Shown: positions 7,660-16,123, counted from the first letter of the stretch. The stretch: DNA of 26,870 bases from Clostridium sp. CAG:433 (GCA_000433675.1 FR893547.1:56398-83267); one strand, 5' to 3'. Program-made: numbers and translations. The notes: generated by a model not told the origin, from the sequence alone.

Positions 7660-8562
7660 ATGGAAGATTTAGAAGAAATAAATGCAAAATTAGTTGCAGT
7701 TAATAAGGAAATAGACAATCTTGAAAAAAGTATTTCTGAACTAAAAGAAAAATATCCAGAAATTTCTGCCTATGAACTTGCATCTAAAAGTAATGCAAAT
7801 GAATATATAGAAAAAATTGTTGAAATAGGTAAAAAGCAAATTCTTTTGCAGGCTAAAAAATCAGAATATGAAAAGTTAAACAATGAAAAAACAAGCCTAG
7901 AAGAAAAAAGTAAAAAAATAACTGATAATGAGTTCGTTGATAATATTAACAAAATTATTTCAAAACATGGAATATTAAAATGGAGAGATTTAACGACTTT
8001 GATTTGTGCAATATCAACTTTACAAGAATGTGATTTTTTAACAGAAGAAGATAAGAATAACATTAAATTAAGAATAGATAATAGAATTGCAGAAAATAAT
8101 GAATTGATAAATCAAATTGATATAAAAATAAATGAACCAAAAGTAAGTATGATTAATAAGGTTAATATTAAAAATGCTGTTAAAAGTGTAGTTGCAAAAG
8201 GTAAAGAGTCAACTATTAATTCAATGAGATTAGATTTTGAAAATTCTGTTGGGAATATTACTAAACATGTTAGAAATATATATCAAAGGTTTTGCGAGTC
8301 AAAAAAGAAAAAAATTCAGAATTATTTAAACTATATTGTTGAAAATATTAATGAGAATGTTAATGGATTAAAAGAATCAAATGCTATAGATAATGAGTTT
8401 TTAAATCAACAGTTATCAAATTTAGAACGAAATTTTGAACTACAAGAAGAAACAAAAAGGTTAAATGATAAAAACAAGATTATAAAAATTAAAGACATGT
8501 ATAGGCAATTGATGGAATCAAATAATTCAGAACAAAAAGAAAAACAATTTATGTCAATATGA
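7660..8562 (+). CDS. Coiled-coil protein of 300 residues, function unknown
   Basis: ATG 7660 has a strong AGGAGG at 7649-7654. The frame is open further upstream, but that part overlaps the preceding gene and has no binding site. The N-terminus (about 2-35 and 58-95) is coiled coil ('LEEINAKLVAVNKEIDNLEK'). A more globular hydrophobic patch follows at about 104-130 ('ILKWRDLTTLICAISTLQEC'). The C-terminal half is long helices rich in Lys, Asn and Glu. There is no signal peptide or membrane helix. It is the partner gene of the first DUF1292-like protein; the next pair has the same order. I do not recognise a family. Confidence 0.75.
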   Translation: MEDLEEINAKLVAVNKEIDNLEKSISELKEKYPEISAYELASKSNANEYIEKIVEIGKKQILLQAKKSEYEKLNNEKTSLEEKSKKITDNEFVDNINKIISKHGILKWRDLTTLICAISTLQECDFLTEEDKNNIKLRIDNRIAENNELINQIDIKINEPKVSMINKVNIKNAVKSVVAKGKESTINSMRLDFENSVGNITKHVRNIYQRFCESKKKKIQNYLNYIVENINENVNGLKESNAIDNEFLNQQLSNLERNFELQEETKRLNDKNKIIKIKDMYRQLMESNNSEQKEKQFMSI

Positions 8563-8580
8563 TGATTTAGGAGGAATAAA

Positions 8581-8850
8581 ATGGGAGATAAATTTGAAAT
8601 AGAATTAAAAAACGGAAAAAAGGAAGAAGCAACTTTAATTACTAGAATTAATGCAGAAAATACAAAAAATGAATATATATATTATTTTATCAAGAATACT
8701 GGTGATAATAATGTATCAATATATGCGTCTAAGATAGTAAAAGAAGATGGCAAAGAAATAATGAAAGATTTAGAAAATGAAGAAGAAAGACAAGAAGCAT
8801 ATAGAATTTTTTCTGAAACATATAAATCATTAAGAGAAAGTGATAAATAA
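8581..8850 (+). CDS. DUF1292-like small protein, second copy
   Basis: 89 residues from ATG 8581 with AGGAGG at 8569-8574. It is a clear paralogue of 7383-7646: the shared core is 'TRINAENTKNEYIYY' against 'TRLELENTDIEYIYY', then 'ASKI' against 'ASRI', then 'DGKE' against 'NGKE', and a matching C-terminal helix ('RIFSETYKSL' against 'ELFSHVYKNI'). There are no membrane segments. Function is unknown. The duplicated gene order (small protein, then large coiled-coil protein) suggests each small protein works with the neighbour translated after it. Confidence 0.75.
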   Translation: MGDKFEIELKNGKKEEATLITRINAENTKNEYIYYFIKNTGDNNVSIYASKIVKEDGKEIMKDLENEEERQEAYRIFSETYKSLRESDK

Positions 8851-8868
8851 GGTTGAGAGGTGAGAATC

Positions 8869-10404
8869 ATGGAAGTTACGAAATTATCAAGTGATAAATC
8901 TGAAATTTTGGTACAATTATATGATTCGCTAGAAGATGTTCTAGAAAAAGGAAATGAACTTGATAAAAAAATTCTAGAACAAATGGATGCATTTAATAAA
9001 GTGGAAAAAGAATTATCAGACCTTGATAAAAGATTTGATAACCTTAAGAGTAATAATGTAGATAATCTTACTACAAATGGTGCGAAAGACGCTGGAGACA
9101 TTGTTAGGGAGATAATATCTAAAAAGAAAGAAAAGCAAAACTTGTTAGATGTTGATCAGGTTTTGTATAAAGAATATATGATTATTACAAATGAAATTAA
9201 AAGAATCCAAGGCGATATAGATAATGTATTAAGTGAAGAAGAAATAGAAACTTTAAGTACAAATTCAGGAATGAAGGTAGATTCATTAGATTCAATTGTT
9301 CATATTAAACATACAGATTTAGGTTATATTGTTATGGAACCTATTTCGATTGAAAATTCTGAAATATCAGAAACAACTATGAATATAGTTAACGAGATTA
9401 GTAGAAAATTTAAATTAAATGAGGAAGAAACAAAGGAAAGCAATAACCCTCATGAAATGTTAATTAATTTATATAATAGTAGAAATAGACAAAAAGAAGA
9501 AAATGAAGAGTTTTTAAGTAGAATTCCAAAATTTATAGAAAAAAATGAAGCGGATGAAAATTTAAATGAAGTTGATGAAAGTGAAAATAATGAGAAGCTA
9601 GATAATGTCATTGATGATATAGATTCAAATGAAATCCAAAATGATGTAACTAATGAAATTAATATTGATGATAATGAAGATCAAAATATAGTTAACATTG
9701 ATATGAATGAAGAAAATCAAGATGACATAGATATTAACAATTCACTTGAACTACCAACTGAAGATGAAGAAGTTAATTTGAATACTGATTCTAATTTAGA
9801 ACAAATTGATAAACCAATAATTAATGAAAACTTAGATAAACCAGTTGATGAACCAATTAATTTGAATGTTCTTAATGATAATGTAGTTCCAAATTTAAAC
9901 GTTGAAAATGGTGTAAATAATGAAGAAAATAAAATCGTTGGAATGCCAAGTTTAGATTTACCTACAGAAAGTTTAACTCAAGCTCCAAATATTCAACCAC
10001 CTCTTCCAGAAGTAAAAGTTCCAACATTTGAGGTACCAGCACCTGATATTCCAGTAAGTGCTAAACCAATTGCTGATATTAGTAATAATATTCCTCTTAA
10101 TGAAGATGAAGTAAATTCGATACTTGCTGGAAATAAAGTTGAAAATCCAATAAAAAAAGAAGAAGTGTCAGAGGTAATTATTAAAGAACCATCAGAACCA
10201 ACTAAAATAGCTAATTCTACAGAAGCAAAGGTTCAAACAATATTAGGAGTATGGGCTAAACATAAAGTACCAAAAACAATAATTAAAAATGAAATTAAGA
10301 AAAATGAAAATGTAGTACCTTTAGATACAATATTATCTGGTTCAAATAATTCTCAAAATACTACACCAAATAATATACAGTCGTTTTTCTCAAATGCAGC
10401 ATAA
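8869..10404 (+). CDS. Large acidic coiled-coil/disordered protein of 511 residues, function unknown
   Basis: ATG 8869 is chosen because GAGAGGTG ends six bases before it; a GTG at 8860 sits inside that binding site. Layout: a coiled coil at about 1-140 ('LYDSLEDVLEKGNELDKKIL'), a small ordered-looking patch near 135-165 ('HIKHTDLGYIVMEPI'), a very acidic Asn/Asp/Glu low-complexity stretch at about 210-340, a Pro-rich stretch at about 360-400 ('PPLPEVKVPTFEVPAP'), and a mildly basic C-terminal segment with 'ILGVWAKHKVPKTIIKNEI'. There is no signal peptide, membrane helix or sorting motif, so it is probably cytoplasmic. It ends the operon at a strong terminator that overlaps its last codons. 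I do not recognise a family; scaffold-like behaviour is inference. Confidence 0.75.
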   Translation: MEVTKLSSDKSEILVQLYDSLEDVLEKGNELDKKILEQMDAFNKVEKELSDLDKRFDNLKSNNVDNLTTNGAKDAGDIVREIISKKKEKQNLLDVDQVLYKEYMIITNEIKRIQGDIDNVLSEEEIETLSTNSGMKVDSLDSIVHIKHTDLGYIVMEPISIENSEISETTMNIVNEISRKFKLNEEETKESNNPHEMLINLYNSRNRQKEENEEFLSRIPKFIEKNEADENLNEVDESENNEKLDNVIDDIDSNEIQNDVTNEINIDDNEDQNIVNIDMNEENQDDIDINNSLELPTEDEEVNLNTDSNLEQIDKPIINENLDKPVDEPINLNVLNDNVVPNLNVENGVNNEENKIVGMPSLDLPTESLTQAPNIQPPLPEVKVPTFEVPAPDIPVSAKPIADISNNIPLNEDEVNSILAGNKVENPIKKEEVSEVIIKEPSEPTKIANSTEAKVQTILGVWAKHKVPKTIIKNEIKKNENVVPLDTILSGSNNSQNTTPNNIQSFFSNAA

Positions 10405-10428
10405 GCAAGTGCTGCATTTCTTTTATTT
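10392..10428 (+). terminator. Strong terminator of the coiled-coil operon
   Basis: AAATGCAGCA at 10392-10401 pairs perfectly with TGCTGCATTT at 10410-10419 (8-base loop), followed by CTTTTATTTTT. The 5' arm encodes the last residues of the preceding protein. Confidence 0.88.
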
Positions 10429-10453
10429 TTAAAGGAAAAATATAAAAAAGGTA

Positions 10454-10482
10454 TTGTAAAAATTATAAAAAGATGGTATTCT
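10454..10482 (+). promoter_or_regulatory. Promoter of hup
   Basis: TTGTAA at 10454-10459, 17 bases, and TATTCT at 10477-10482 with an extended TGG before it. The expected start (about 10489) coincides with the left edge of a perfect palindrome. Confidence 0.65.
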
Positions 10483-10488
10483 ATATTT

Positions 10489-10507
10489 ATAAGCATAGTA
10501 TGCTTAT
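10489..10507 (+). repeat. 19-bp perfect palindrome at the hup transcription start
   Basis: ATAAGCATA (10489-10497), one centre base, and TATGCTTAT (10499-10507). It sits just after the -10 element, so it could be an operator or a 5' hairpin stabilising the hup mRNA. It is not followed by a T-run, so it is not a terminator. Confidence 0.7.
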
Positions 10508-10536
10508 TAATAAGTCAAAATACGGAGGTTTATAAC

Positions 10537-10812
10537 ATGACAAAAGCAGAATTAATCGAAGCAATGGCAGCTAAATCTGGATTAACAAAAGCAGATTCAT
10601 CACGTGCTTTAGAAGCATTCATGAGTGCAGTTGCTGAAACATTACAAAAAGGAGAAAAAATCACATTAACTGGATTTGGATCATTCGGAGTATCTAGAAG
10701 AGAAGCTAGAGAAGGAAGAAATCCAAAAACTGGATTACCAGTTAAGATTGCTGCTAGAAATAGCGTTTCATTCAAAGCTGGAAGCAAATTAAAAGAATCA
10801 GTTAATAAATAA
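10537..10812 (+). CDS. hup: HU-family DNA-binding protein
   Basis: 91 residues, the standard HU length. It is a dimeric nucleoid protein that bends and compacts DNA. The start 'MTKAELIEAMAAKSGLTKAD', the core 'GEKITLTGFGSFGVSRREAR' and the beta-arm signature 'GRNPKTGLPVKIAARNSVSF' are textbook HU, including the Pro-flanked arm tip that inserts in the minor groove. CGGAGG precedes the ATG. The gene is monocistronic, between its own promoter and a strong terminator. Its codon choice is more G+C-rich than its neighbours, as expected for a highly expressed gene. Confidence 0.98.
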   Translation: MTKAELIEAMAAKSGLTKADSSRALEAFMSAVAETLQKGEKITLTGFGSFGVSRREAREGRNPKTGLPVKIAARNSVSFKAGSKLKESVNK

Positions 10813-10815
10813 TTA

Positions 10816-10846
10816 AAAAACCATTCATATTGAGTGGTTTTTCTCG
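10816..10846 (+). terminator. Terminator of hup
   Basis: Bases 10816-10827 pair with 10831-10842 (12 positions, one wobble, 3-base loop); the 3' arm ends in a run of T. Confidence 0.9.
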
Positions 10847-10851
10847 TTTTA

Positions 10852-10860
10852 TGATATAAT
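10852..10860 (+). promoter_or_regulatory. Extended -10 promoter element for cca
   Basis: TGaTATAAT at 10852-10860 is a perfect extended -10. The only -35-like hexamer, TTGAGT at 10830-10835, has 19-base spacing and overlaps the hup terminator. The leader would be only about 10 bases. Confidence 0.55.
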
Positions 10861-10875
10861 TTTTATGGTGATATT

Positions 10876-11952
10876 ATGTATGAGAGTGCAATCAAAATAT
10901 TAAATATATTAGAAAATAATGGATATAAAACATACATTGTCGGTGGATATGTTAGAGATAAAATACTTGGTATTGAATCTAATGATATAGATATTATTAC
11001 AAACGCTAAACCAGATGAGTTAAATAAAATATTTAATAAAGAGTGTGAAAATAATTATGGGTGTATTATTTTACCATATGATGGTTATGAATTTGAAATA
11101 ACTACTTTTAGAAAAGAATATTATAAGGATAATGATAGAAGACCATATAAAATAGAATATATTAATGATTTAAAAGAAGATTTAATGAGAAGAGATTTTA
11201 CAATAAATTCTATTTGTATAGATAAGAATGAAGATTATATAGATTTGTTAAATGGAATTAATGACATTAATAATAAGGTTATAAGGGTAATAGGTGATTC
11301 TGATAAAAAAATATATGATGATCCATTAAGAATACTTAGAGCTATTAGATTTGCAAGTATATATGATTTTGGTTTAGATGATAATTTAGTTTCATCAATT
11401 ATTAAATACAAGGATAGACTGGAGTATATTTCTTTTAATAGAATAAAAGATGAATTAAATATTATTTTTAGGCATAATAAAGCAACTAATGTATTTAAAC
11501 TTATAGATGATTTAAAATTAGATAAAGTGCTTAAAATAGGCTATAAAAATATGATTATTGACTGCGATAATTATATTGGAGTTTGGGCACAAGTTTTATA
11601 TTCAGATGATTATAATTTTTCTAAAAAAGAAAAGAATGAAATTAGTATAATAAAAAGTATTATAGAAAAAGGTTACATAGATGATTATATGTTATATATA
11701 TATGACTTTAATATAATAAGAACGTCATCTCTAATATTAAATATAGATATAAATTATAAAACTAGATATAATAATTTACCAATACATAACAGAAAAGATA
11801 TAGATATTAATGTACATGATATCATGAAATTAACCAGTAAAGAAAATATTGATAAAATTTATGTAGATTTAGAAAAGCAAATATTGTATAATAAGTTAAA
11901 AAACAAAAAATCTATTCTTATAGAATATATAATGAATAATTATAGAAATTAG
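10876..11952 (+). CDS. cca: CCA tRNA nucleotidyltransferase
   Basis: 358 residues, class II nucleotidyltransferase, a little short against about 400 for Bacillus. It adds or repairs the 3' CCA of tRNAs without a template. Visible motifs: 'GGYVRD' at 23-28, the metal-binding pair Asp37/Asp39 in 'NDIDII', 'YKIEY' leading to 'RRDFTINS' at 105-112 (ribose recognition), and the 'DDPLRILRAIRFA' helix of the neck domain. The C-terminal body and tail are AT-rich and diverged. GGTGAT precedes ATG 10876. The dnaD-like gene follows after eight bases, so the two are cotranscribed; cca followed by a DnaD-domain gene also occurs in other Bacilli. Confidence 0.95.
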   Translation: MYESAIKILNILENNGYKTYIVGGYVRDKILGIESNDIDIITNAKPDELNKIFNKECENNYGCIILPYDGYEFEITTFRKEYYKDNDRRPYKIEYINDLKEDLMRRDFTINSICIDKNEDYIDLLNGINDINNKVIRVIGDSDKKIYDDPLRILRAIRFASIYDFGLDDNLVSSIIKYKDRLEYISFNRIKDELNIIFRHNKATNVFKLIDDLKLDKVLKIGYKNMIIDCDNYIGVWAQVLYSDDYNFSKKEKNEISIIKSIIEKGYIDDYMLYIYDFNIIRTSSLILNIDINYKTRYNNLPIHNRKDIDINVHDIMKLTSKENIDKIYVDLEKQILYNKLKNKKSILIEYIMNNYRN

Positions 11953-11960
11953 GTGATATT

Positions 11961-12593
11961 TTGAATAAAAATGTTATAGAAAGTTTGATGGTTGTTAATA
12001 ATCATTTAATAATACCAAATTACTTTATTAGATATTATAAAAAGTTTAATTTAGAAAATAATGAATTATTAATGCTTATATATTTATTAAACTGTAACGA
12101 AAAATTAATATTAGATAACAAAAAAATATCTAAAGACTTGTATTTAGAAGAAAATGAAGTTTTAAATATAATTAGTAGTTTAATAGAAAAAAATTATATA
12201 TCAATTGAAATGAGTAAGAATAACGGAATAATAGAAGAGTATATATCTTTAGATTTATTTTATGAAAAGATTAATTCATATTTAATAGAAAATGATAAAA
12301 AAGATAATTCTTCTGATATATATTCTAAATTTGAAAAAGAATTTGGAAGAACTTTATCACCAGTAGAATATGAAACAATAAGTAAATGGATTGAAAGTAA
12401 TATACCGTTAGAACTTATTGAAGCGGCCTTAAAAGAGGCAATATTAAGTGGTGTTAATAGTATAAGATATATTGATAAAATACTCTTTGAATGGAATAAA
12501 AAAGGGTATAAGACTTCATCTGATATTATAAATAAAAATAAAAAAGATGAATATATAGAAGAAATATATGATTATGACTGGTTAAATGAATAA
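11961..12593 (+). CDS. DnaD-domain replication initiation protein
   Basis: 210 residues starting at TTG 11961, supported by AGGTGAT at 11951-11957. In Bacilli, DnaD binds DnaA and DNA and helps load the replicative helicase with DnaB and DnaI. The N-terminal part (about 15-95) looks like the winged-helix oligomerisation domain. The C-terminal DnaD/DnaB-like domain (about 120-195) shows 'EFGRTLSPVEYETISKWIE', 'LELIEAALKEAILSG' and 'SIRYIDKILFEWNKKG', the YxxxIL.xW pattern of the family. It is diverged from Bacillus DnaD, so a phage-type or DnaB-like paralogue cannot be excluded. It ends at a terminator shared with the convergent PBP gene. Confidence 0.88.
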   Translation: MNKNVIESLMVVNNHLIIPNYFIRYYKKFNLENNELLMLIYLLNCNEKLILDNKKISKDLYLEENEVLNIISSLIEKNYISIEMSKNNGIIEEYISLDLFYEKINSYLIENDKKDNSSDIYSKFEKEFGRTLSPVEYETISKWIESNIPLELIEAALKEAILSGVNSIRYIDKILFEWNKKGYKTSSDIINKNKKDEYIEEIYDYDWLNE

Positions 12594-12621
12594 AGACATA
12601 TCAATTTGATATGTCTTTTAT
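12591..12621. terminator. Bidirectional terminator between the dnaD-like gene and the PBP gene
   Basis: AAAGACATATCA at 12591-12602 pairs perfectly with 12606-12617 around a 3-base loop; A and T runs flank it on the two sides, so it serves both convergent transcripts. Confidence 0.9.
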
Positions 12622-12626
12622 ATTAT

Positions 12627-15458
12627 TTAATTTGTATTTGTTGTTTGATCTGTTTCATTACCAGAATTTCCACCTGTGCCACTTGATGAATCACTTACTG
12701 TAATTGTTCTAGTTGCAGTTTCAGTAGAACCATTATATGAAATTGTATATTTTAATGTATAAGTTCCAGCTTTAGTAAATGTATATGTTTCTTTTTGTGC
12801 CTTACCACTTGTTCCAAGTTCTGCACAAGAAACAGTTATTTTTGCTTTGCTAGTAACATCAATTCCATCACTAAATACTTTTATACCAGCGTCTGTATAA
12901 CTATTTCCTACAGTTGCAGTATCTTTTAAATTACCATTTAGTTCATATGTAAGAAGACTACTAGTTTTTTCAGGTTCACCTTTAACATTAGTAGTTATAC
13001 CAGAACTAGCCGTACAGCTTAAATTAGCAAGTTTAGTTTTAACTATATATGTAACATTACTATTTATTTTAGTGGTCTTAAATGATGTTTCTGTTGTAAA
13101 TCCTAATGAATTAGTTGTTCCGGTATTATTATCTTTAACAAGAACTTCATATCCAAATTCACCATCGGATGCTTTTCTACTTGAGAGTGCTGTTTCTAAA
13201 CTGCTACCAAAATAATTTTTATAATTTTTTCTGAAATAATCATCAGTTAAATATTCTGGTTTTTCAGCAGCTGTCCAAGTAAGTTCAACTTGATTACCAT
13301 TTGTTTTAGCAGTTAATCCGGATGCGTTAGGAAGAGCACTATATCTTGGTGATACTTCAGTAGGTTGTGTTCCTTTTTTGAAGTATTCAGTGACTTTCAT
13401 ATTATCTGGTGTATTAGCTGATGGAAGCATTAAAGGTGATGTTTCTTTTTCAACAGTTACTTTTACAACACTACTTGGTACTGTAAATTTCTTACTACCA
13501 CTTTTATCTGATATACCAGATATTATTTGTCTAAATATTTTACCACGAACAGAATATCCTTCGCTTCCTAGATAATATCCTTTTTCTGCTTCTGTATAAC
13601 CATACCATAATGATACAGCATATTCAGGAGTATAACCTGTTACCCACATATCCATGTTTGCGGAAGATGGATAACCATATTTTTTTCTTGCAGTTTCATC
13701 AAACATTGTTGTACCAGTTTTAGCAGCAAGTTGTACGCCGCTAACAGATCCACCAATATTTCCATAACTAGAAACAGCATATGTTAATGCGTCAGTTATC
13801 ATGTATGCAGTTGAATCTGACATAACTCTTGTTCTTTTACTTTTTAAACTTACAGTTTTATCTGAATCAATATATTCTACTTTATTAATTGTATATGGTT
13901 CAGCATAATAACCACCATTTGCAAATGCAGCATATGCAGCAGCCATACTTTTTGGATTTGATCCGGTAAATGCACCAAGTGCATGTGCTTCATGAAGACC
14001 ACCATTACTATCTATTTCAGGAGTTATTCCAAGTTTAGTAACAAATTCCTTAATTTTTGAATTATCAACAGATTGGAATACTTTAAGTGCTGGTATATTT
14101 CTTGATGCAGCAAGTGCATATTTATAAGTCATTGTACCACCATAACTACCATCAACGTTTCTTATAGCAACACCACTAGAATATGAGTGAGGTCCGTCAT
14201 ATACTTGTGATGCAAGTCCTGCGTTGTTATATTCAAATGCTGGACCATAATCAAATAACGGTTTAGCGCATGATCCTATTTGTCTTGTTATATCAGTTGC
14301 ATAGTTAAGTTGTCTTGCACCAGTTCTATTTCTACCACCACCGACAGCAACTAAAGCACCAGTATTGACATCAACAATTGCAACACCAGCTTGAACTTTA
14401 TCATCTTTCCAAGTCCATGTTTTACCACTCATTAAGTCATTTAATACTGTTTGTTTATCAGTATCTAGATTTGTATATATTTTCATTCCTGTTGTATAAG
14501 GATTATTACCAGTTTTTTCTTCAACTTCATCAATTACTACATCTATATATGATTGATATTCGTTTGATTCACTTTCTGGATTTGATGATCTAAGAAGACT
14601 TGTTACTGAAATCTTTTTAGCATCTTCTGCTTCTTCTTTAGTAATATATCCATGTCTTTGCATTAAATATAGAACTGTATTTCTTCTTTCTTCTGCATAA
14701 TCTGGATGTCTATATGGATCATATGAAGCAGGTGCCTGGAATAAACCAGCAATTAAAGATGCTTCACTTAAGTTAATATCAGAAACTGATTTTCCAAAAT
14801 AACTTTGACATGCTTGTTCAACACCATATGAGTTATTTCCAAGATATGGTATATTTACATAAAATTCTATTATTTCTTCTTTTGAATAATTTTTTTCAAG
14901 TTTAAATATTGAAATATATATATCTGTAAATTTTCTAACTATTCCTTCGAAACCAGAAGATTCAACAGATGTATAGTTATTTTTTGAAACCTGCATTGTA
15001 AGTGTTGATCCACCACCAGCATTACCATGACCAGTTATTTTATTTACTACTTGTCCTGCGGATGCTTTTAAGAAACGAGGTAAATCAAAACCATTATGTT
15101 GCATAAATCTTGAATCCTCTGTTGCGATAATCGCATCAACTAAAACTTGTGGTAAATCGTCATAGTTAACATTCTTTCTTTTTTCAACACCAAGTTTAGT
15201 AATTTGTTTTCCATTTTTATCGTATACTATAGATGCTTCTGTACTATATAGATTTTTTGGATCAAAGTTTGGAGCTTTTACAACTATGTATACCGCAAAT
15301 ACTATTCCACCAATTAATCCAATAAGCAATAAAAGTAAGAATATATTAAGTAATAATTTTAGTATTTTTTTGATTTTTTTCTTTTTCTTTTGCTTAACTA
15401 CAGTATCATTTGATTTAGTTTTCTTTGTACTTGTTTTTTTATTTGTTTTTTTCATCAT
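12627..15458 (-). CDS. Class A penicillin-binding protein (glycosyltransferase/transpeptidase) with C-terminal FN3 and Ig-like domains
   Basis: Bifunctional peptidoglycan synthase, about 943 residues from the ATG at 15458. GGTGG lies eight bases before it; a GTG at 15470 falls inside the binding site. A very basic cytoplasmic tail (residues 1-32) precedes a membrane helix at about 34-60. The GT51 domain has 'ATEDSRFMQHNG' (catalytic Glu114) and 'GGGSTLTMQ'. The transpeptidase has 'SCAK' with Ser396, 'SRN' at 452-454 and 'KTGT' at 580-583. Residues about 711-825 are fibronectin type III-like and about 835-922 are Ig-like ('YTFTKAGTYTLKYTISYNG'), ending in a Gly/Asn/Thr tail. The active-site context 'QIGSCAKP' departs from the common 'QPGSTFKP'. 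recU lies directly upstream, the conserved recU-ponA pair. Confidence 0.95.
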   Translation of the reverse strand: MMKKTNKKTSTKKTKSNDTVVKQKKKKKIKKILKLLLNIFLLLLLIGLIGGIVFAVYIVVKAPNFDPKNLYSTEASIVYDKNGKQITKLGVEKRKNVNYDDLPQVLVDAIIATEDSRFMQHNGFDLPRFLKASAGQVVNKITGHGNAGGGSTLTMQVSKNNYTSVESSGFEGIVRKFTDIYISIFKLEKNYSKEEIIEFYVNIPYLGNNSYGVEQACQSYFGKSVSDINLSEASLIAGLFQAPASYDPYRHPDYAEERRNTVLYLMQRHGYITKEEAEDAKKISVTSLLRSSNPESESNEYQSYIDVVIDEVEEKTGNNPYTTGMKIYTNLDTDKQTVLNDLMSGKTWTWKDDKVQAGVAIVDVNTGALVAVGGGRNRTGARQLNYATDITRQIGSCAKPLFDYGPAFEYNNAGLASQVYDGPHSYSSGVAIRNVDGSYGGTMTYKYALAASRNIPALKVFQSVDNSKIKEFVTKLGITPEIDSNGGLHEAHALGAFTGSNPKSMAAAYAAFANGGYYAEPYTINKVEYIDSDKTVSLKSKRTRVMSDSTAYMITDALTYAVSSYGNIGGSVSGVQLAAKTGTTMFDETARKKYGYPSSANMDMWVTGYTPEYAVSLWYGYTEAEKGYYLGSEGYSVRGKIFRQIISGISDKSGSKKFTVPSSVVKVTVEKETSPLMLPSANTPDNMKVTEYFKKGTQPTEVSPRYSALPNASGLTAKTNGNQVELTWTAAEKPEYLTDDYFRKNYKNYFGSSLETALSSRKASDGEFGYEVLVKDNNTGTTNSLGFTTETSFKTTKINSNVTYIVKTKLANLSCTASSGITTNVKGEPEKTSSLLTYELNGNLKDTATVGNSYTDAGIKVFSDGIDVTSKAKITVSCAELGTSGKAQKETYTFTKAGTYTLKYTISYNGSTETATRTITVSDSSSGTGGNSGNETDQTTNTN

Positions 15459-15540
15459 TTTATCAGCCACCTTTATCTTTTTTTATTTATCATAAATTAT
15501 GTTTATATATGGAAAACAAAATATATAGACATAATGTATT

Positions 15541-16101
15541 TTAAATCATTATCTTATCTACTATTTTTATATATTCTAATCTTGGGTTATAATTTTCACT
15601 AATTAAGTAACCATTATCATTAATATATGAAAGAGGTATTGATTTTCTTTCATTATTATATAGGAATTCTTCTAATTTTTTAGTTTCTAATAAAAAAGTC
15701 TTATTGAGCGTCGTAAATCTAATTACTAAAAAAGATATTCCACCATGATTCTTAACTTTAATTAAATGATCAATTTGGTGTTTATGAATATTATTTAATG
15801 AAAAAGATGTCTTAGATTTTGTTTCTTTTGCTTCAAAGTCTATATATTTTCCTTTATATATACCATTATAGTCAGTAGTAGAAGGTATTTCATAATAAGC
15901 TTCTGTTATTTTTGTATTAATTCTTTTATTGTAATCTACTTTAACTACTTTTATTGGGGTAGGTTTTTTATGTATAACTGCTATATCGTTATCAAGATAA
16001 TATTTATTTGATGAGTTAATATCATCTTCTAAGTTCATACCTCTTTTTCCATAATATATATAATTTTCATTAATAATTTTCTTTTTATTTGGGTAATTCA
16101 T
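15541..16101 (-). CDS. recU: Holliday junction resolvase RecU
   Basis: 186 residues, a normal RecU length. It cleaves four-way junctions during recombination and chromosome segregation in Bacillota. Visible motifs: 'YYGKRGMNLEDDIN' (residues 16-29), and the catalytic nuclease core 'STTDYNG' (74-80) then 'YIDFEAKET' (86-94), giving the acidic and Lys residues of the metal site. 'HKHQIDHL' and 'GGISFLVIRF' follow. The start chosen is the ATG at 16101, five bases after GGTGG; an ATG at 16113 is in frame but almost at the transcription start implied by the -10 at 16118-16123. The PBP gene follows after 82 bases. The order recU-pbp facing away from gpsB-rnpB matches Bacillus. Confidence 0.95.
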   Translation of the reverse strand: MNYPNKKKIINENYIYYGKRGMNLEDDINSSNKYYLDNDIAVIHKKPTPIKVVKVDYNKRINTKITEAYYEIPSTTDYNGIYKGKYIDFEAKETKSKTSFSLNNIHKHQIDHLIKVKNHGGISFLVIRFTTLNKTFLLETKKLEEFLYNNERKSIPLSYINDNGYLISENYNPRLEYIKIVDKIMI

Positions 16102-16117
16102 TATAACCACCATATTA

Positions 16118-16123
16118 ATTATA
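16118..16123 (-). promoter_or_regulatory. -10 element for recU-pbp
   Basis: On the minus strand the element reads TATAAT about 17 bases before the recU start codon. No good -35 is seen (TATCAA at 17-base spacing), so this is a partial call. Confidence 0.5.

Noticed and set aside
9540..9900. Asp/Glu/Asn-rich stretch as a calcium-binding repeat domain
   Set aside because: No regular period such as DxDxDG is visible; it is low complexity rather than a defined repeat.
13378..14593. Open frames on the plus strand opposite the PBP gene
   Set aside because: No ribosome site and full overlap with a recognised PBP; they are artefacts of codon bias.
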